The notes below the pieces were generated by a model. That model saw only the letters and a list, made by a program, of their open reading frames with translations. It searched no databases and was not told the origin of the DNA. Made by a program: the position numbers and the translations under genes. DNA of 64,000 nucleotides from positions 3,495,318 through 3,559,317 of the forward strand of contig NZ_CP117025.1 in NCBI RefSeq assembly GCF_028551275.1, given 5' to 3'. This document shows, in pieces, positions 8,314 through 15,679 of this stretch. Positions within the stretch are counted from its first letter, which is position 1; every line of letters starts with the position of its first letter. The stretch is from Sphingomonas hankookensis. Its GTDB lineage: Bacteria > Pseudomonadota > Alphaproteobacteria > Sphingomonadales > Sphingomonadaceae.

Positions 8314-9087
8314 TCAGCGGCGACCCGACGGCACCTCGTCGGACCGTAGCGTCAGCACTTCCACCCCCGTTGCGGTCACCGCGACCGTGTGTTCGAACTG
8401 TGCCGACAGCTTTCCGTCGGCGGTGACGACGGTCCAGTCGTCGTCCTCCTGCACGACCTTGCGCGACCCCTGATTGACCATCGGTTCGATGGTGAAGGTC
8501 ATCGCTTCCTGCAGCACGGCGCCGGTGCCGGGGCGGCCGAAATTCAGGACCGAGGGTTCCTCGTGCATCTCGCGGCCGATGCCATGGCCGCAATATTCGC
8601 GCACCACGCTATAGCCCTGCTTCTTCGCATGGCGTTCGATCGCCGCGCCGATATCGCCCAGTCGCGCGCCGGGGCGGACCTGTGCGATGCCCGCCCACAT
8701 CGCGCCCTGCGCCGCCTGCACCACCCGCCGCGCCTGCGGGGTAACGGTGCCGACCATATAGGTCTTGGACGAATCGGCGATGAAGCCGTTCTTTTCCAGC
8801 GTGATGTCGAGGTTCACGATATCGCCGTCGCGCACGATCGCCGCCGCATCGGGCACGCCGCGGCACACCACATCGTTGATCGAGCTGTTGAGGACATAGC
8901 CAAAGCCATATTGCCCCTTGCTGGCCGGGCGGGCGGCAAGGTCGTCGACGATGAACCGCTCGACCAGATCGTTGATCGCCAGCGTCGACATGCCCGACAG
9001 CGGCTGTCGGTTGAGCATTTCGAAAACGGAGGCCAGCAGCCGGCCCGATTCGCGCATCAGGCCGAGTTCGGCGGGGGACTTCACCAT
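8314..9087 (-). CDS. map: Methionine aminopeptidase, type I
   Basis: 257 aa from the chosen start MVKSPAELGLMRESG; another ATG lies 18 bases upstream. Removes the initiator methionine from new proteins. Metal-binding residues of the pita-bread fold are present: His in GYVLNSSINDVVCRGVPD is replaced in this region by Asn, as discussed below, while the Asp of LDITLEKNGFIADSSKTYMVG, the His of EYCGHGIGREMHEEP, Glu of TIEPMVNQG and Glu of AQFEHTVAVT are all visible. Where usual Map has SVNEVVCHGIP, here it reads SINDVVCRGVP, so the substrate-side His is Arg. It begins one base after the ParD-like gene stops, so the two are surely co-transcribed. Confidence 0.93.
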   Translation of the reverse strand: MVKSPAELGLMRESGRLLASVFEMLNRQPLSGMSTLAINDLVERFIVDDLAARPASKGQYGFGYVLNSSINDVVCRGVPDAAAIVRDGDIVNLDITLEKNGFIADSSKTYMVGTVTPQARRVVQAAQGAMWAGIAQVRPGARLGDIGAAIERHAKKQGYSVVREYCGHGIGREMHEEPSVLNFGRPGTGAVLQEAMTFTIEPMVNQGSRKVVQEDDDWTVVTADGKLSAQFEHTVAVTATGVEVLTLRSDEVPSGRR

Positions 9088-9088
9088 C

Positions 9089-9295
9089 TCAGGCGGCGAC
9101 CGCATCGACCGCGCCGACCTGTGCGGCGGCGAGGCGCGTACGGATGATGTCGTTGAACGACAGCTCGGGATTGGCCTCGGCGATCATGCCGATCGTCATC
9201 CAGAATTCGGCCTGTGCATTGATCGAGCGGCACAATACCCCGCTCGCCCGCCGCACCTCCTCGTGCAGCGCGTCGTCGATCTTCACGATACCCAT
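9089..9295 (-). CDS. ParD-like small protein, orphan antitoxin-type
   Basis: 68 aa. Sequence MGIVKIDDALHEEVRRASGVLCRSINAQAEFWMTIGMIAEANPELS-like composition is that of the ParD_like family: a short beta strand followed by two helices, the ribbon-helix-helix arrangement of antitoxins that bind their own promoter. No ParE or other toxin is adjacent; the downstream partner is map at a one-base distance. A near-perfect 26-bp palindrome lies 15 bases upstream of its start codon and would fit autoregulation. Whether it controls only its operon or also has a protein partner elsewhere is unknown. Confidence 0.8.
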   Translation of the reverse strand: MGIVKIDDALHEEVRRASGVLCRSINAQAEFWMTIGMIAEANPELSFNDIIRTRLAAAQVGAVDAVAA

Positions 9296-9309
9296 TGCCG
9301 TCCTTTCGA

Positions 9310-9335
9310 TATACGAACCATATATGGTCCGTATA
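9310..9335. promoter_or_regulatory. Palindromic operator in front of ParD-like/map
   Basis: Inverted repeat of 26 bases with one mismatched pair; central half-sites are ATACGAACCATA and TATGGTCCGTAT. It is AT-rich in very GC-rich surroundings and lies between the tadA stop and the ParD-like start, where the promoter of the pair should be. Ribbon-helix-helix proteins typically bind such sites as tandem dimers. Regulation is inferred. Confidence 0.6.
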
Positions 9336-9343
9336 CCGCGCGG

Positions 9344-9796
9344 TCAAACCCCGCGTCGTCCGGCGAAGAACGCGCGCAGCAGGGCAGCCGATTCGGCCTC
9401 GGCAATGCCGGGATAGATGTCGGGCCGGTGGTGGCAGGTCGGCTGGATGAAGAAGCGCGGGCCGTGCTCGACCGCCCCGCCCTTCGGATCGGACGCGCCA
9501 TAATAGAGCCGGGCGATCCGGGCATGGGCGATCGCCCCCGCGCACATCGCGCACGGCTCCAGCGTGACCCACAGGTCGCAATCCTCCAGCCGGTCGCGGC
9601 CAAGTGCCTGCGCGGCGGCCCGGATCGCGAGGATTTCGGCATGGGCGGTGGGGTCGGCCAGCGTGCGCGGGGCGTTGGCGGCGGTGGCGATCACCTGCCC
9701 GTGCCGCATCACCACCGCCCCCACCGGGACCTCGCCCGATTCGGCGGCGGCACGGGCGGCGGCAAGGGCATGGCGCATCGGCGCGGCGTCGAACAT
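9344..9796 (-). CDS. tadA: tRNA-specific adenosine deaminase
   Basis: 150 aa. Makes inosine at the wobble position of tRNA-Arg(ACG). The start MFDAAPMRHALAAA gives a normal-length protein; upstream extension runs through the neighbouring gene. Zinc and catalytic motifs are intact: TAHAEILAIRAAA (His and the proton-shuttling Glu) near residues 56-62, and PCAMCAGA near 86-93 with two zinc cysteines. The C-terminal LYYGASDPKGGAVEHG and FF segments are typical. It is preceded on the same strand by a small membrane protein gene and followed by ParD-like/map. Confidence 0.96.
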   Translation of the reverse strand: MFDAAPMRHALAAARAAAESGEVPVGAVVMRHGQVIATAANAPRTLADPTAHAEILAIRAAAQALGRDRLEDCDLWVTLEPCAMCAGAIAHARIARLYYGASDPKGGAVEHGPRFFIQPTCHHRPDIYPGIAEAESAALLRAFFAGRRGV

Positions 9797-9836
9797 GCCG
9801 GCCCCCTTGCCAGCCGGGGCCGCTACCCGCCAGCGG

Positions 9837-10064
9837 TTACTGCGGGGCCTTTTCCACGTCGACCGTAGGCACCGCGACCGTGCGGTTGACGGTGCCGACA
9901 TCCACCTTGCCGACCTCGACGTCGAACTTCGGTACCTGACCACCCTCGATCTTGACCTGGGGCAACGCCCCCTGCTGCGTCTGCGGAATGCCGATCACCT
10001 GAAAGATCATCAGCCCCGCGACGAACAGCACGACCACACCCAGCAATGCCAGAAATCCGCGCAT
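9837..10064 (-). CDS. Small single-span membrane protein
   Basis: 75 aa. One hydrophobic helix at residues 3-24 (GFLALLGVVVLFVAGLMIFQVI) followed by a polar, valine-rich region with a repeated Val-x-Val pattern (KIEGGQVPKFDVEVGKVDVGTVNRTVAVPTVDVEKAP). The pattern suggests a beta-structured periplasmic tail. The start at 10064 places the helix at the N-terminus. It is 40 bases upstream of tadA on the same strand. The family is not recognised beyond being a conserved hypothetical type in sphingomonads. Confidence 0.65.
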   Translation of the reverse strand: MRGFLALLGVVVLFVAGLMIFQVIGIPQTQQGALPQVKIEGGQVPKFDVEVGKVDVGTVNRTVAVPTVDVEKAPQ

Positions 10065-10150
10065 CCATCGTCTCCCGATCTTGTCATCATCCGAATCGTT
10101 GCCGTAACAACGCAGTCGCGGCGGTACCGGTTGCACGCGCGCCCTTGCGG

Positions 10151-10179
10151 TTGACGCGGCGGCCGTTCGACGCTATCCG
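10151..10179 (+). promoter_or_regulatory. Candidate promoter of rpmB
   Basis: TTGACG at 10151-10156 and TATCCG at 10174-10179 are separated by 17 bases, 49 bases upstream of the rpmB start. The -35 box is near consensus and the GC-rich -10 is normal for alphaproteobacteria. Confidence 0.45.
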
Positions 10180-10227
10180 CGCCGTCTTTCCGGGGCATGT
10201 GTCCCGACACAGAATCAGGATCAAATC

Positions 10228-10527
10228 ATGTCGCGCATCTGCGAGCTGACCGGCAAGGGCCGGCAGGTGGGTCACAATGTTTCCCACGCCAACAACAAGA
10301 CCAAGCGTACGTTCCTGCCGAACCTGCAGAACGTCACGCTGATGTCGGAAGCGCTGGAGCGCTCGATCCGCCTGCGCGTGTCGACCCATGGCCTGCGTTC
10401 GGTCGAGCATGTCGGCGGCCTCGACAACTGGCTGCTGAAGACCAGCGACGACGACCTGTCGCTGCGTGCCCGCCGCCTGAAGCGCGACGTGAAGAAGAAG
10501 GCCGCCGCGGCAACCGCCGCCGCCTGA
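10228..10527 (+). CDS. rpmB: 50S ribosomal protein bL28
   Basis: 99 aa. Structural protein of the large subunit. The start [27 protein letters not shown] is the family signature; [17 protein letters not shown] and [18 protein letters not shown] follow, with a basic Lys/Ala tail that is longer than in E. coli (78 aa) and usual for alphaproteobacteria. It stands alone with its own promoter candidate and a strong intrinsic terminator 24 bases after the stop. Confidence 0.98.
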   Translation: MSRICELTGKGRQVGHNVSHANNKTKRTFLPNLQNVTLMSEALERSIRLRVSTHGLRSVEHVGGLDNWLLKTSDDDLSLRARRLKRDVKKKAAAATAAA

Positions 10528-10551
10528 TCCTGTTCGCGACGGATGATTCGA

Positions 10552-10584
10552 AACCCCGGACGGCCCGCCGCCGTCCGGGGTTTT
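10552..10584 (+). terminator. Rho-independent terminator of rpmB
   Basis: Perfect 12-base stem, AACCCCGGACGG with CCGTCCGGGGTT, around a 7-base loop, ending in a short T-run (TTTTC). Confidence 0.9.
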
Positions 10585-10656
10585 CGCGTGCCCGGTTGCC
10601 GGCAGGTGCGATGCCCGGTATCGGCGAAGATGCCGTCGGGCCGGTCGCTGCCCCGC

Positions 10657-11631
10657 TCAAAGCTTGAGGCGGAACTTCAACAGCAGCGAGCGTTGCCAGA
10701 ACGCCTGGTTATCGTCCGACGCGACCCACAGGATATCGCGCCCATTCTCGCGGGTAAGGGCCAGCGCTTCGAAATTGTCGTGGATCGCATCGCCCTCGAA
10801 CGCGGAGATGGTGCGGCCGGTCACGATCGCGCCGGGGCGGATCGCCCCCGCCTCGACCAGTTGCAGCCGCGCGGTGAACAGCTGGGGCAGGCCGAAGCGG
10901 CGGACCAGCACCAGCAGCCGTCCGTCGGGCAGCGCGAGTGCGTCGGTCACCGCGAATTCGGGCGGCGCCACATAGCGGAAACCGTACCACGGCACCGCCG
11001 GGTCGATCGGATTTCCCTTAAACCGGATCGCGGCAAAGCCCTTCAGCCCGCGCTTCGCGTTCGATTCGCTGAACACCACCACGCTGCCATCGGGCAGGGT
11101 CGCCACCGCCTCAGGCCCGCTATTGGCCGACCATTTGCGCATCGAGCGCGGCGCGCGCGACCCGACCACCCGGCGCAGGTCGTGATCGTAGCGCCACAGC
11201 GCATTGGCGCGTTCGAACCCGACCAGCACGTCGCCGCCGGGCAGCACCGCCATCGATTCGCTGTCGCGGTCGCGCTTTTCCCATCCGGTGCCCGGACCGC
11301 CGGGCAGTTCGCGCGCCGCCGCGTCGCGTACCTGCCAGTCGCGGCCCATCGTCAGCCGGACGATGCCGCCGCCGTCGGACAGCAGCGTGAAGCGCGTGCC
11401 CTCGACCCGCATCGACGAAAAGCCGCCGAACACCGGGTCGGGACTGCGCAGTTCGACCCCGCCCAGATAGGTCAGCGCGCCGAGCCGCCGCCGTGCCGGA
11501 TCGCCCGCGAACAGATCGACCGGCGTCGTGGTCACCTGCGCCGGTCCCGGTCGCAGCAGCGGCAACCGCTCCGCACCCGACCAGCCGGGCACGATCAGCA
11601 ACACCGCAAGGGTCACGAACAGGATACGCAT
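10657..11631 (-). CDS. Exported esterase-like/phytase-like domain protein
   Basis: 324 aa. Signal peptide at residues 1-20 (MRILFVTLAVLLIVPGWSGA), then a single propeller-like domain matching the 'esterase-like activity of phytase family' (Pfam Phytase-like): LTYLGGVELRSPDPVFGGFSSMRVEG, LTLLSDGG, DSESMAVLPGGDVLVGFE, GPEAVATLPDGSVVVFSE, DNFEALALTRENGRDILWVASDDNQAF. The alternating Asp/Ser-Glu-(G/A/M) motifs ending each blade are what define the family. Substrate is unknown. The start at 11631 is divergent from dapE, with 113 bases between. Confidence 0.85.
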   Translation of the reverse strand: MRILFVTLAVLLIVPGWSGAERLPLLRPGPAQVTTTPVDLFAGDPARRRLGALTYLGGVELRSPDPVFGGFSSMRVEGTRFTLLSDGGGIVRLTMGRDWQVRDAAARELPGGPGTGWEKRDRDSESMAVLPGGDVLVGFERANALWRYDHDLRRVVGSRAPRSMRKWSANSGPEAVATLPDGSVVVFSESNAKRGLKGFAAIRFKGNPIDPAVPWYGFRYVAPPEFAVTDALALPDGRLLVLVRRFGLPQLFTARLQLVEAGAIRPGAIVTGRTISAFEGDAIHDNFEALALTRENGRDILWVASDDNQAFWQRSLLLKFRLKL

Positions 11632-11744
11632 CGCCAACGGCTCTAGGGGGGCGCCGCCCCTGCCGCAATGTCGTGCGCCATTGCATCCGGCGCATAGCTG
11701 GGCGATGCGGCGGCAGTCCTGCCGTCCTGTTCGAAAGCCAATCG

Positions 11745-12872
11745 ATGTCCGATGTCGTCGCCCTGACCAAGGCCCTGCTCGCATGCGACAGCGTAACGCC
11801 CGCGACCGGCAGCGTGTTCGACGTCGCCGAAGCGATGCTGGCACCGCTGGGCTTCGCCGTCGAACGGTTCGTGACGGGCGAGGCGCCGGACGGGCCGGTC
11901 GAGAATCTGCTGGCGGTGCGCGGGGACGGCGGGCGGCATTTCGCCTTTGCCGGGCATCTCGACGTCGTGCCGCCGGGGCCGGGCTGGACCAGCGGGCCGT
12001 TCGAGCCGGCCGAACGCGGCGGGCTGATCCATGGGCGCGGCGCGGTCGACATGAAGGGGGCGATCGCCGCGTTCATCGCCGCCGCCGCGACGCTGCCCGC
12101 CGGGCTGGGCACGATCAGCCTGATCCTGACCGGCGACGAGGAGGGACCCGCGATCTTCGGCACCCGCGCGCTGATCGACCGGATGACCGAACGCGATCTT
12201 GCCCCCGACCTGATCCTCGTCGGCGAACCGACGTCGCAGGCGCTGCTGGGCGACATGATAAAGATCGGGCGGCGCGGATCGGTCAATCTCTGGATCGACG
12301 TGCCCGGGCGGCAGGGCCATGTCGCCTATCCGCACCTGGCCGACAATCCGATCCCGAAGCTGGTCGCGGCGCTGGCGGCGATCGAGGCGGTGGTGCTCGA
12401 CACCGGCAACGACTGGTTCCAGCCGTCGAACATCGAGGTGACCGACATCGCCGTCGGCAATCCGGCGACCAACGTCATTCCCGGCCATGCCCAGGCGCGG
12501 CTGTCGATCCGCTTCAACGACCTGCATCGCGGCGACGCGCTGATCGAGCGGGTCCGCGCCATCGTCTATGCCCATGCGCCCGAAGCGGTGGTGACCGGTC
12601 GCGTGTCGGGCGAGGCGTTCCTGACCCCGCCGGGCGCGTTCTCGACGCTGATCGCCGATGCGATCCGGCGGCACACCGGTCGCACGCCCGAATTGTCGAC
12701 GACCGGCGGCACGTCCGACGCCCGGTTCCTGTCCCGCCTGGCCCCCACCGTCGAATTCGGCCTGCTCAACGCGACGATGCACAAGGTCGACGAAGCGGTC
12801 GCGGTCGACGATCTGCGGCTGCTGACCGCCATCTATGCCGATATCGCGAAGGGGGCGCTGCGCCAGATATGA
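11745..12872 (+). CDS. dapE: Succinyl-diaminopimelate desuccinylase
   Basis: 375 aa, the family length. Releases succinate from N-succinyl-LL-diaminopimelate in lysine and cell-wall synthesis; two zinc ions. Start MSDVVALTKALLACDSVTP matches the family. Motifs in order: FAGHLDVVPPG near 66-76 (His, Asp), GRGAVDMKG near 95-103 (bridging Asp), TGDEEGPA near 128-135 (catalytic Glu pair), a dimerisation domain at about 175-290, and the last zinc His in LLNATMHKVDE near 350. No dap genes are adjacent. Confidence 0.95.
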   Translation: MSDVVALTKALLACDSVTPATGSVFDVAEAMLAPLGFAVERFVTGEAPDGPVENLLAVRGDGGRHFAFAGHLDVVPPGPGWTSGPFEPAERGGLIHGRGAVDMKGAIAAFIAAAATLPAGLGTISLILTGDEEGPAIFGTRALIDRMTERDLAPDLILVGEPTSQALLGDMIKIGRRGSVNLWIDVPGRQGHVAYPHLADNPIPKLVAALAAIEAVVLDTGNDWFQPSNIEVTDIAVGNPATNVIPGHAQARLSIRFNDLHRGDALIERVRAIVYAHAPEAVVTGRVSGEAFLTPPGAFSTLIADAIRRHTGRTPELSTTGGTSDARFLSRLAPTVEFGLLNATMHKVDEAVAVDDLRLLTAIYADIAKGALRQI

Positions 12873-12885
12873 GCTTTCAGGCCTA

Positions 12886-13002
12886 CCCGTTCGTCCTGAG
12901 TAGTCACTGAGCTTGTCGAAGGGACGTATCGAAGGACCGTTTGCGGCAAGTGCTTCGATACGGGTCTTCGACTGCGCTCAGCCCCTGCTCAGCACGAACG
13001 GG
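12886..13002. repeat. Palindromic repeat (type 2) between dapE and epimerase
   Basis: 117-base imperfect inverted repeat. The left arm starts CCCGTTCGTCCTGAGTAG and contains GAGCTTGTCGAAGGG; the right arm contains GGGTCTTCGACTGCGCTCAG and ends CTCAGCACGAACGGG. An element of this general form is familiar from sphingomonad intergenic regions (from memory, not checked). It lies between two convergent genes and could end transcription from both sides. Confidence 0.85.
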
Positions 13003-13066
13003 TGGCTTTCAACTCGTCAGCTCCAAGCGCCAACGCACCACTCCGTCCAGCTATAGCCGCTCCGGC

Positions 13067-14047
13067 TCAACCGACCCGATAATAGTCCCGATACCAGTCG
13101 GCGAAGCGCTGCAACCCTTCGGCCAGCATCACCTTGGGCTGATAGCCGGTCAGCTCGCGCAGCTTCGACACATCGGCATAGGTCGCGGTTACGTCGCCCG
13201 GCTGCATCGGCTTCATGATCTTGACCGCTTCCCGCCCGATGGCGTTTTCCAGCGTCGAGATCATCTCCATCAGCCCGACCGGATGGCTGTCGCCGATGTT
13301 CAGCACGCGGTGCCCGCCCTGTTCCGGCGGATGGTCGAGCGCGCCGAGGATGCCGGTGACGATATCGTCGATATAGGTGAAGTCGCGCGCCATCTTGCCT
13401 TCGCCGTACACCTCGATCGATTCCCCCGCCATGATGCGGTTGGTGAACGAGAAATAGGCCATGTCCGGCCGGCCCCACGGGCCATAGACGGTGAAGAAGC
13501 GCAGGCCTGTCTGCGGAAAGCCGTAGAGCTTCGCATAGGACTGGCTCATCAGCTCGCACGCACGCTTGGTCGCGGCATAGAGCGAGACCGGATCGACCGA
13601 GGGTTCGTCCTCGCTGAACCCCTGCCCGCCCATCGGCTTGTCGCCATAGACCGAGCTGGACGAGGCATAGACCAGATGCTCGAACCCCGGTGCGTGGCGG
13701 CACGCCTCCATGATCGACAGATGCCCGGCGAGGTTCGACCGTTCATAGGCCATCGGGTTGTCGATGCTGTAGCGCACCCCCGCCTGTGCCGCGAGATGGA
13801 CGACGCGGGTCACGCCATTGTCGCGCACCAGCTTCGCCATCGCCTCGGTATCGGCGATGTCGGCGCGGTGGAAGCTGAACTCCCGCCGGCCGTTGAAGGT
13901 CGACAGGCGCGCTTCCTTGAGCGACGGGTCGTAATAGTCGTTGACGATGTCGACGCCGATCACCGTCTCGCCCCGCTCCAGCAGGCGGTGCGCGGTCGCG
14001 TGACCGATGAAACCGGCGGCGCCGGTGACGAGGACGGGACCGGCCAT
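13067..14047 (-). CDS. NAD-dependent epimerase, UDP-glucuronate 4-epimerase type
   Basis: 326 aa. Extended short-chain dehydrogenase with NAD motif GAAGFIG at 9-15, HLAAQAGVRYSIDNP near 89-103, SSSSVYG near 133-139 and the catalytic YAATK near 162-166. The sequence AAQAGVRYSIDNPMAYxxSN and the TVYGPWGRPDMA motif identify the UDP-glucuronate/UDP-galacturonate 4-epimerase branch (LpsL/WbnF type). Its stop-start distance from ugd (4 bases) supports sequential action: UDP-glucose to UDP-glucuronate by Ugd, then to UDP-galacturonate here. Confidence 0.88.
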   Translation of the reverse strand: MAGPVLVTGAAGFIGHATAHRLLERGETVIGVDIVNDYYDPSLKEARLSTFNGRREFSFHRADIADTEAMAKLVRDNGVTRVVHLAAQAGVRYSIDNPMAYERSNLAGHLSIMEACRHAPGFEHLVYASSSSVYGDKPMGGQGFSEDEPSVDPVSLYAATKRACELMSQSYAKLYGFPQTGLRFFTVYGPWGRPDMAYFSFTNRIMAGESIEVYGEGKMARDFTYIDDIVTGILGALDHPPEQGGHRVLNIGDSHPVGLMEMISTLENAIGREAVKIMKPMQPGDVTATYADVSKLRELTGYQPKVMLAEGLQRFADWYRDYYRVG

Positions 14048-14051
14048 CGGA

Positions 14052-15353
14052 TCAGCGGCCCACGGCGGTGTAGGAGAAGCCGGCAGCCTCCACCACGTCC
14101 CGCGGATAGATGTTGCGCAGGTCGACCAGGATCGGCTGCGACAGCAGCGACTTCACCCGCGGCAGGTCCAGCGCGCGGAACGCGTCCCATTCGGTGACGA
14201 TGACCAGCGCGTCCGATCCCTCGATCGCCTGATACACCCCGTCGCAGAAGGTGACGTTGTCGACCAGCTTGGCGGCATGTTCCATGCCTTCCGGGTCATA
14301 AGCGCGGATGGTCGCACCCGCGTCCTGCAACGTCTGGATCACCGCGATCGCCGGGCTGTCGCGCATGTCGTCGGTGTTCGGCTTGAAGGTCAGGCCCAGC
14401 ACCGCGACGGTCTTGCCACGGACATCCTCGCCCATCGCGGTGATGACCTTTCGGCCCATCGCGCGCTTGCGGTTGTCGTTGACCGCCACGACCGCCTCGA
14501 CGATGCGCTGCGGCGCTTCGAAATCCTGGCTGGTCTTGAGCAGGGCCAGCGTGTCCTTGGGGAAGCACGACCCGCCATAGCCGGGGCCAGCGTGCAGGAA
14601 CTTGGCACCGATACGGTTGTCGAGGCCGATGCCGCGCGCGACGTCCTGCACATCGGCGCCGACCTTCTCGCACAGGTCGGCGATCTCGTTGATGAAGGTG
14701 ATCTTGGTGGCGAGGAACGCATTGCCCGCATATTTCGTCAGTTCGGCCGCGCGGCGGGCCATTTCGATCACCGGCGCACGGTTCAGGCTGAGCGGACGGT
14801 AGATTTCGCGCATCACCGCCATCGCCCGCTCGTCATCGCCGCCGACGACGACGCGGTCGGGACGCTTGAAATCGTCGATCGCGGCGCCTTCGCGCAGGAA
14901 TTCGGGGTTGGAGACGACCGCGAAATTGCCCTCGGGATTATGCTTGGCAAGGATGCGCTCGACTTCGTCGCCGGTGCCGACCGGCACGGTCGACTTGGTC
15001 ACGACGACCGTGAAGTCGGTGATCGCCTGCGCGATTTCTTCCGCTGCGGCATAGACATAGCCGAGATCGGCATGACCGTCGCCCCGGCGCGACGGGGTGC
15101 CGACCGCGATGAAGATCGCCTGCGCGCCCTTCACCCCTTCGGCAAGGTCGGTGGTGAATTCGAGCCGGCCGGCCGCGACGTTGGAGGCGACCAGCGCGTC
15201 GAGGCCCGGTTCGAAGATCGGAATGCGGCCGGCATGAAGCGCGTCGATCTTGCTCGCATCCTTGTCGACGCACACGACATGGTGCCCGAAATCGGAGAAG
15301 CACGCCCCCGACACCAGACCGACATAGCCCGTTCCAATTACCGCGATGCGCAT
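14052..15353 (-). CDS. ugd: UDP-glucose 6-dehydrogenase
   Basis: 433 aa. Oxidises UDP-glucose to UDP-glucuronate with two NAD. The NAD-binding start MRIAVIGTGYVGLVSGACFSD is textbook; the catalytic cysteine is in GYGGSCFPKDTLAL near residue 260; the C-terminal domain GLTFKPNTDDMRDSPA binds UDP-sugar. It is first of the two-gene minus operon with the epimerase and diverges from the polyprenyl glycosylphosphotransferase across a 326-base gap, which suggests linked control of exopolysaccharide synthesis. Confidence 0.96.
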   Translation of the reverse strand: MRIAVIGTGYVGLVSGACFSDFGHHVVCVDKDASKIDALHAGRIPIFEPGLDALVASNVAAGRLEFTTDLAEGVKGAQAIFIAVGTPSRRGDGHADLGYVYAAAEEIAQAITDFTVVVTKSTVPVGTGDEVERILAKHNPEGNFAVVSNPEFLREGAAIDDFKRPDRVVVGGDDERAMAVMREIYRPLSLNRAPVIEMARRAAELTKYAGNAFLATKITFINEIADLCEKVGADVQDVARGIGLDNRIGAKFLHAGPGYGGSCFPKDTLALLKTSQDFEAPQRIVEAVVAVNDNRKRAMGRKVITAMGEDVRGKTVAVLGLTFKPNTDDMRDSPAIAVIQTLQDAGATIRAYDPEGMEHAAKLVDNVTFCDGVYQAIEGSDALVIVTEWDAFRALDLPRVKSLLSQPILVDLRNIYPRDVVEAAGFSYTAVGR

Positions 15354-15679
15354 TTCCTGGCCTCCATACGTCCGTTCCTGCCCGGCAACGTTGTTTTGCG
15401 GCAGGGCAACATGAAAATTGCCTCACCTTGTTTCCACGGGAATGACAAGCCCTGTTTTTGTGGAACAGGTCAAGCGCGGGACGAAGCGTCCCGGGTGCAG
15501 GATGATCGGGTCCGGGGTTTCCCAAGCGGTCCGACGGCGGCTTGTCCTTCCAAAGCTTCCATTTGGCGCGGGTTTCCGGCAATGGTTGAAATCAGGCTTT
15601 TCATTTAGTCACTTTTGCATAACGGATTTCGGTCAATGGGCCGGTACGTGGTCACAACCGTCCAAGGGGTGCGAATCCG
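15354..15679. other. Divergent regulatory region between ugd and glycosylphosphotransferase
   Basis: 326 bases without a convincing gene. It is lower in GC than its flanks and holds a hairpin at 15477-15493 (CGGGAC-GAAGC-GTCCCG) and a loose inverted repeat around TTGTTTCCAC and GTGGAACAGG (about 15427-15468). Promoters for both directions must lie here; the long leader of the plus-strand gene could host post-transcriptional control. Confidence 0.5.

Noticed and set aside
9089..9295. Complete toxin-antitoxin pair
   Set aside because: Only the ParD-like part is present; neighbours are map and tadA, and no toxin-sized gene is adjacent.
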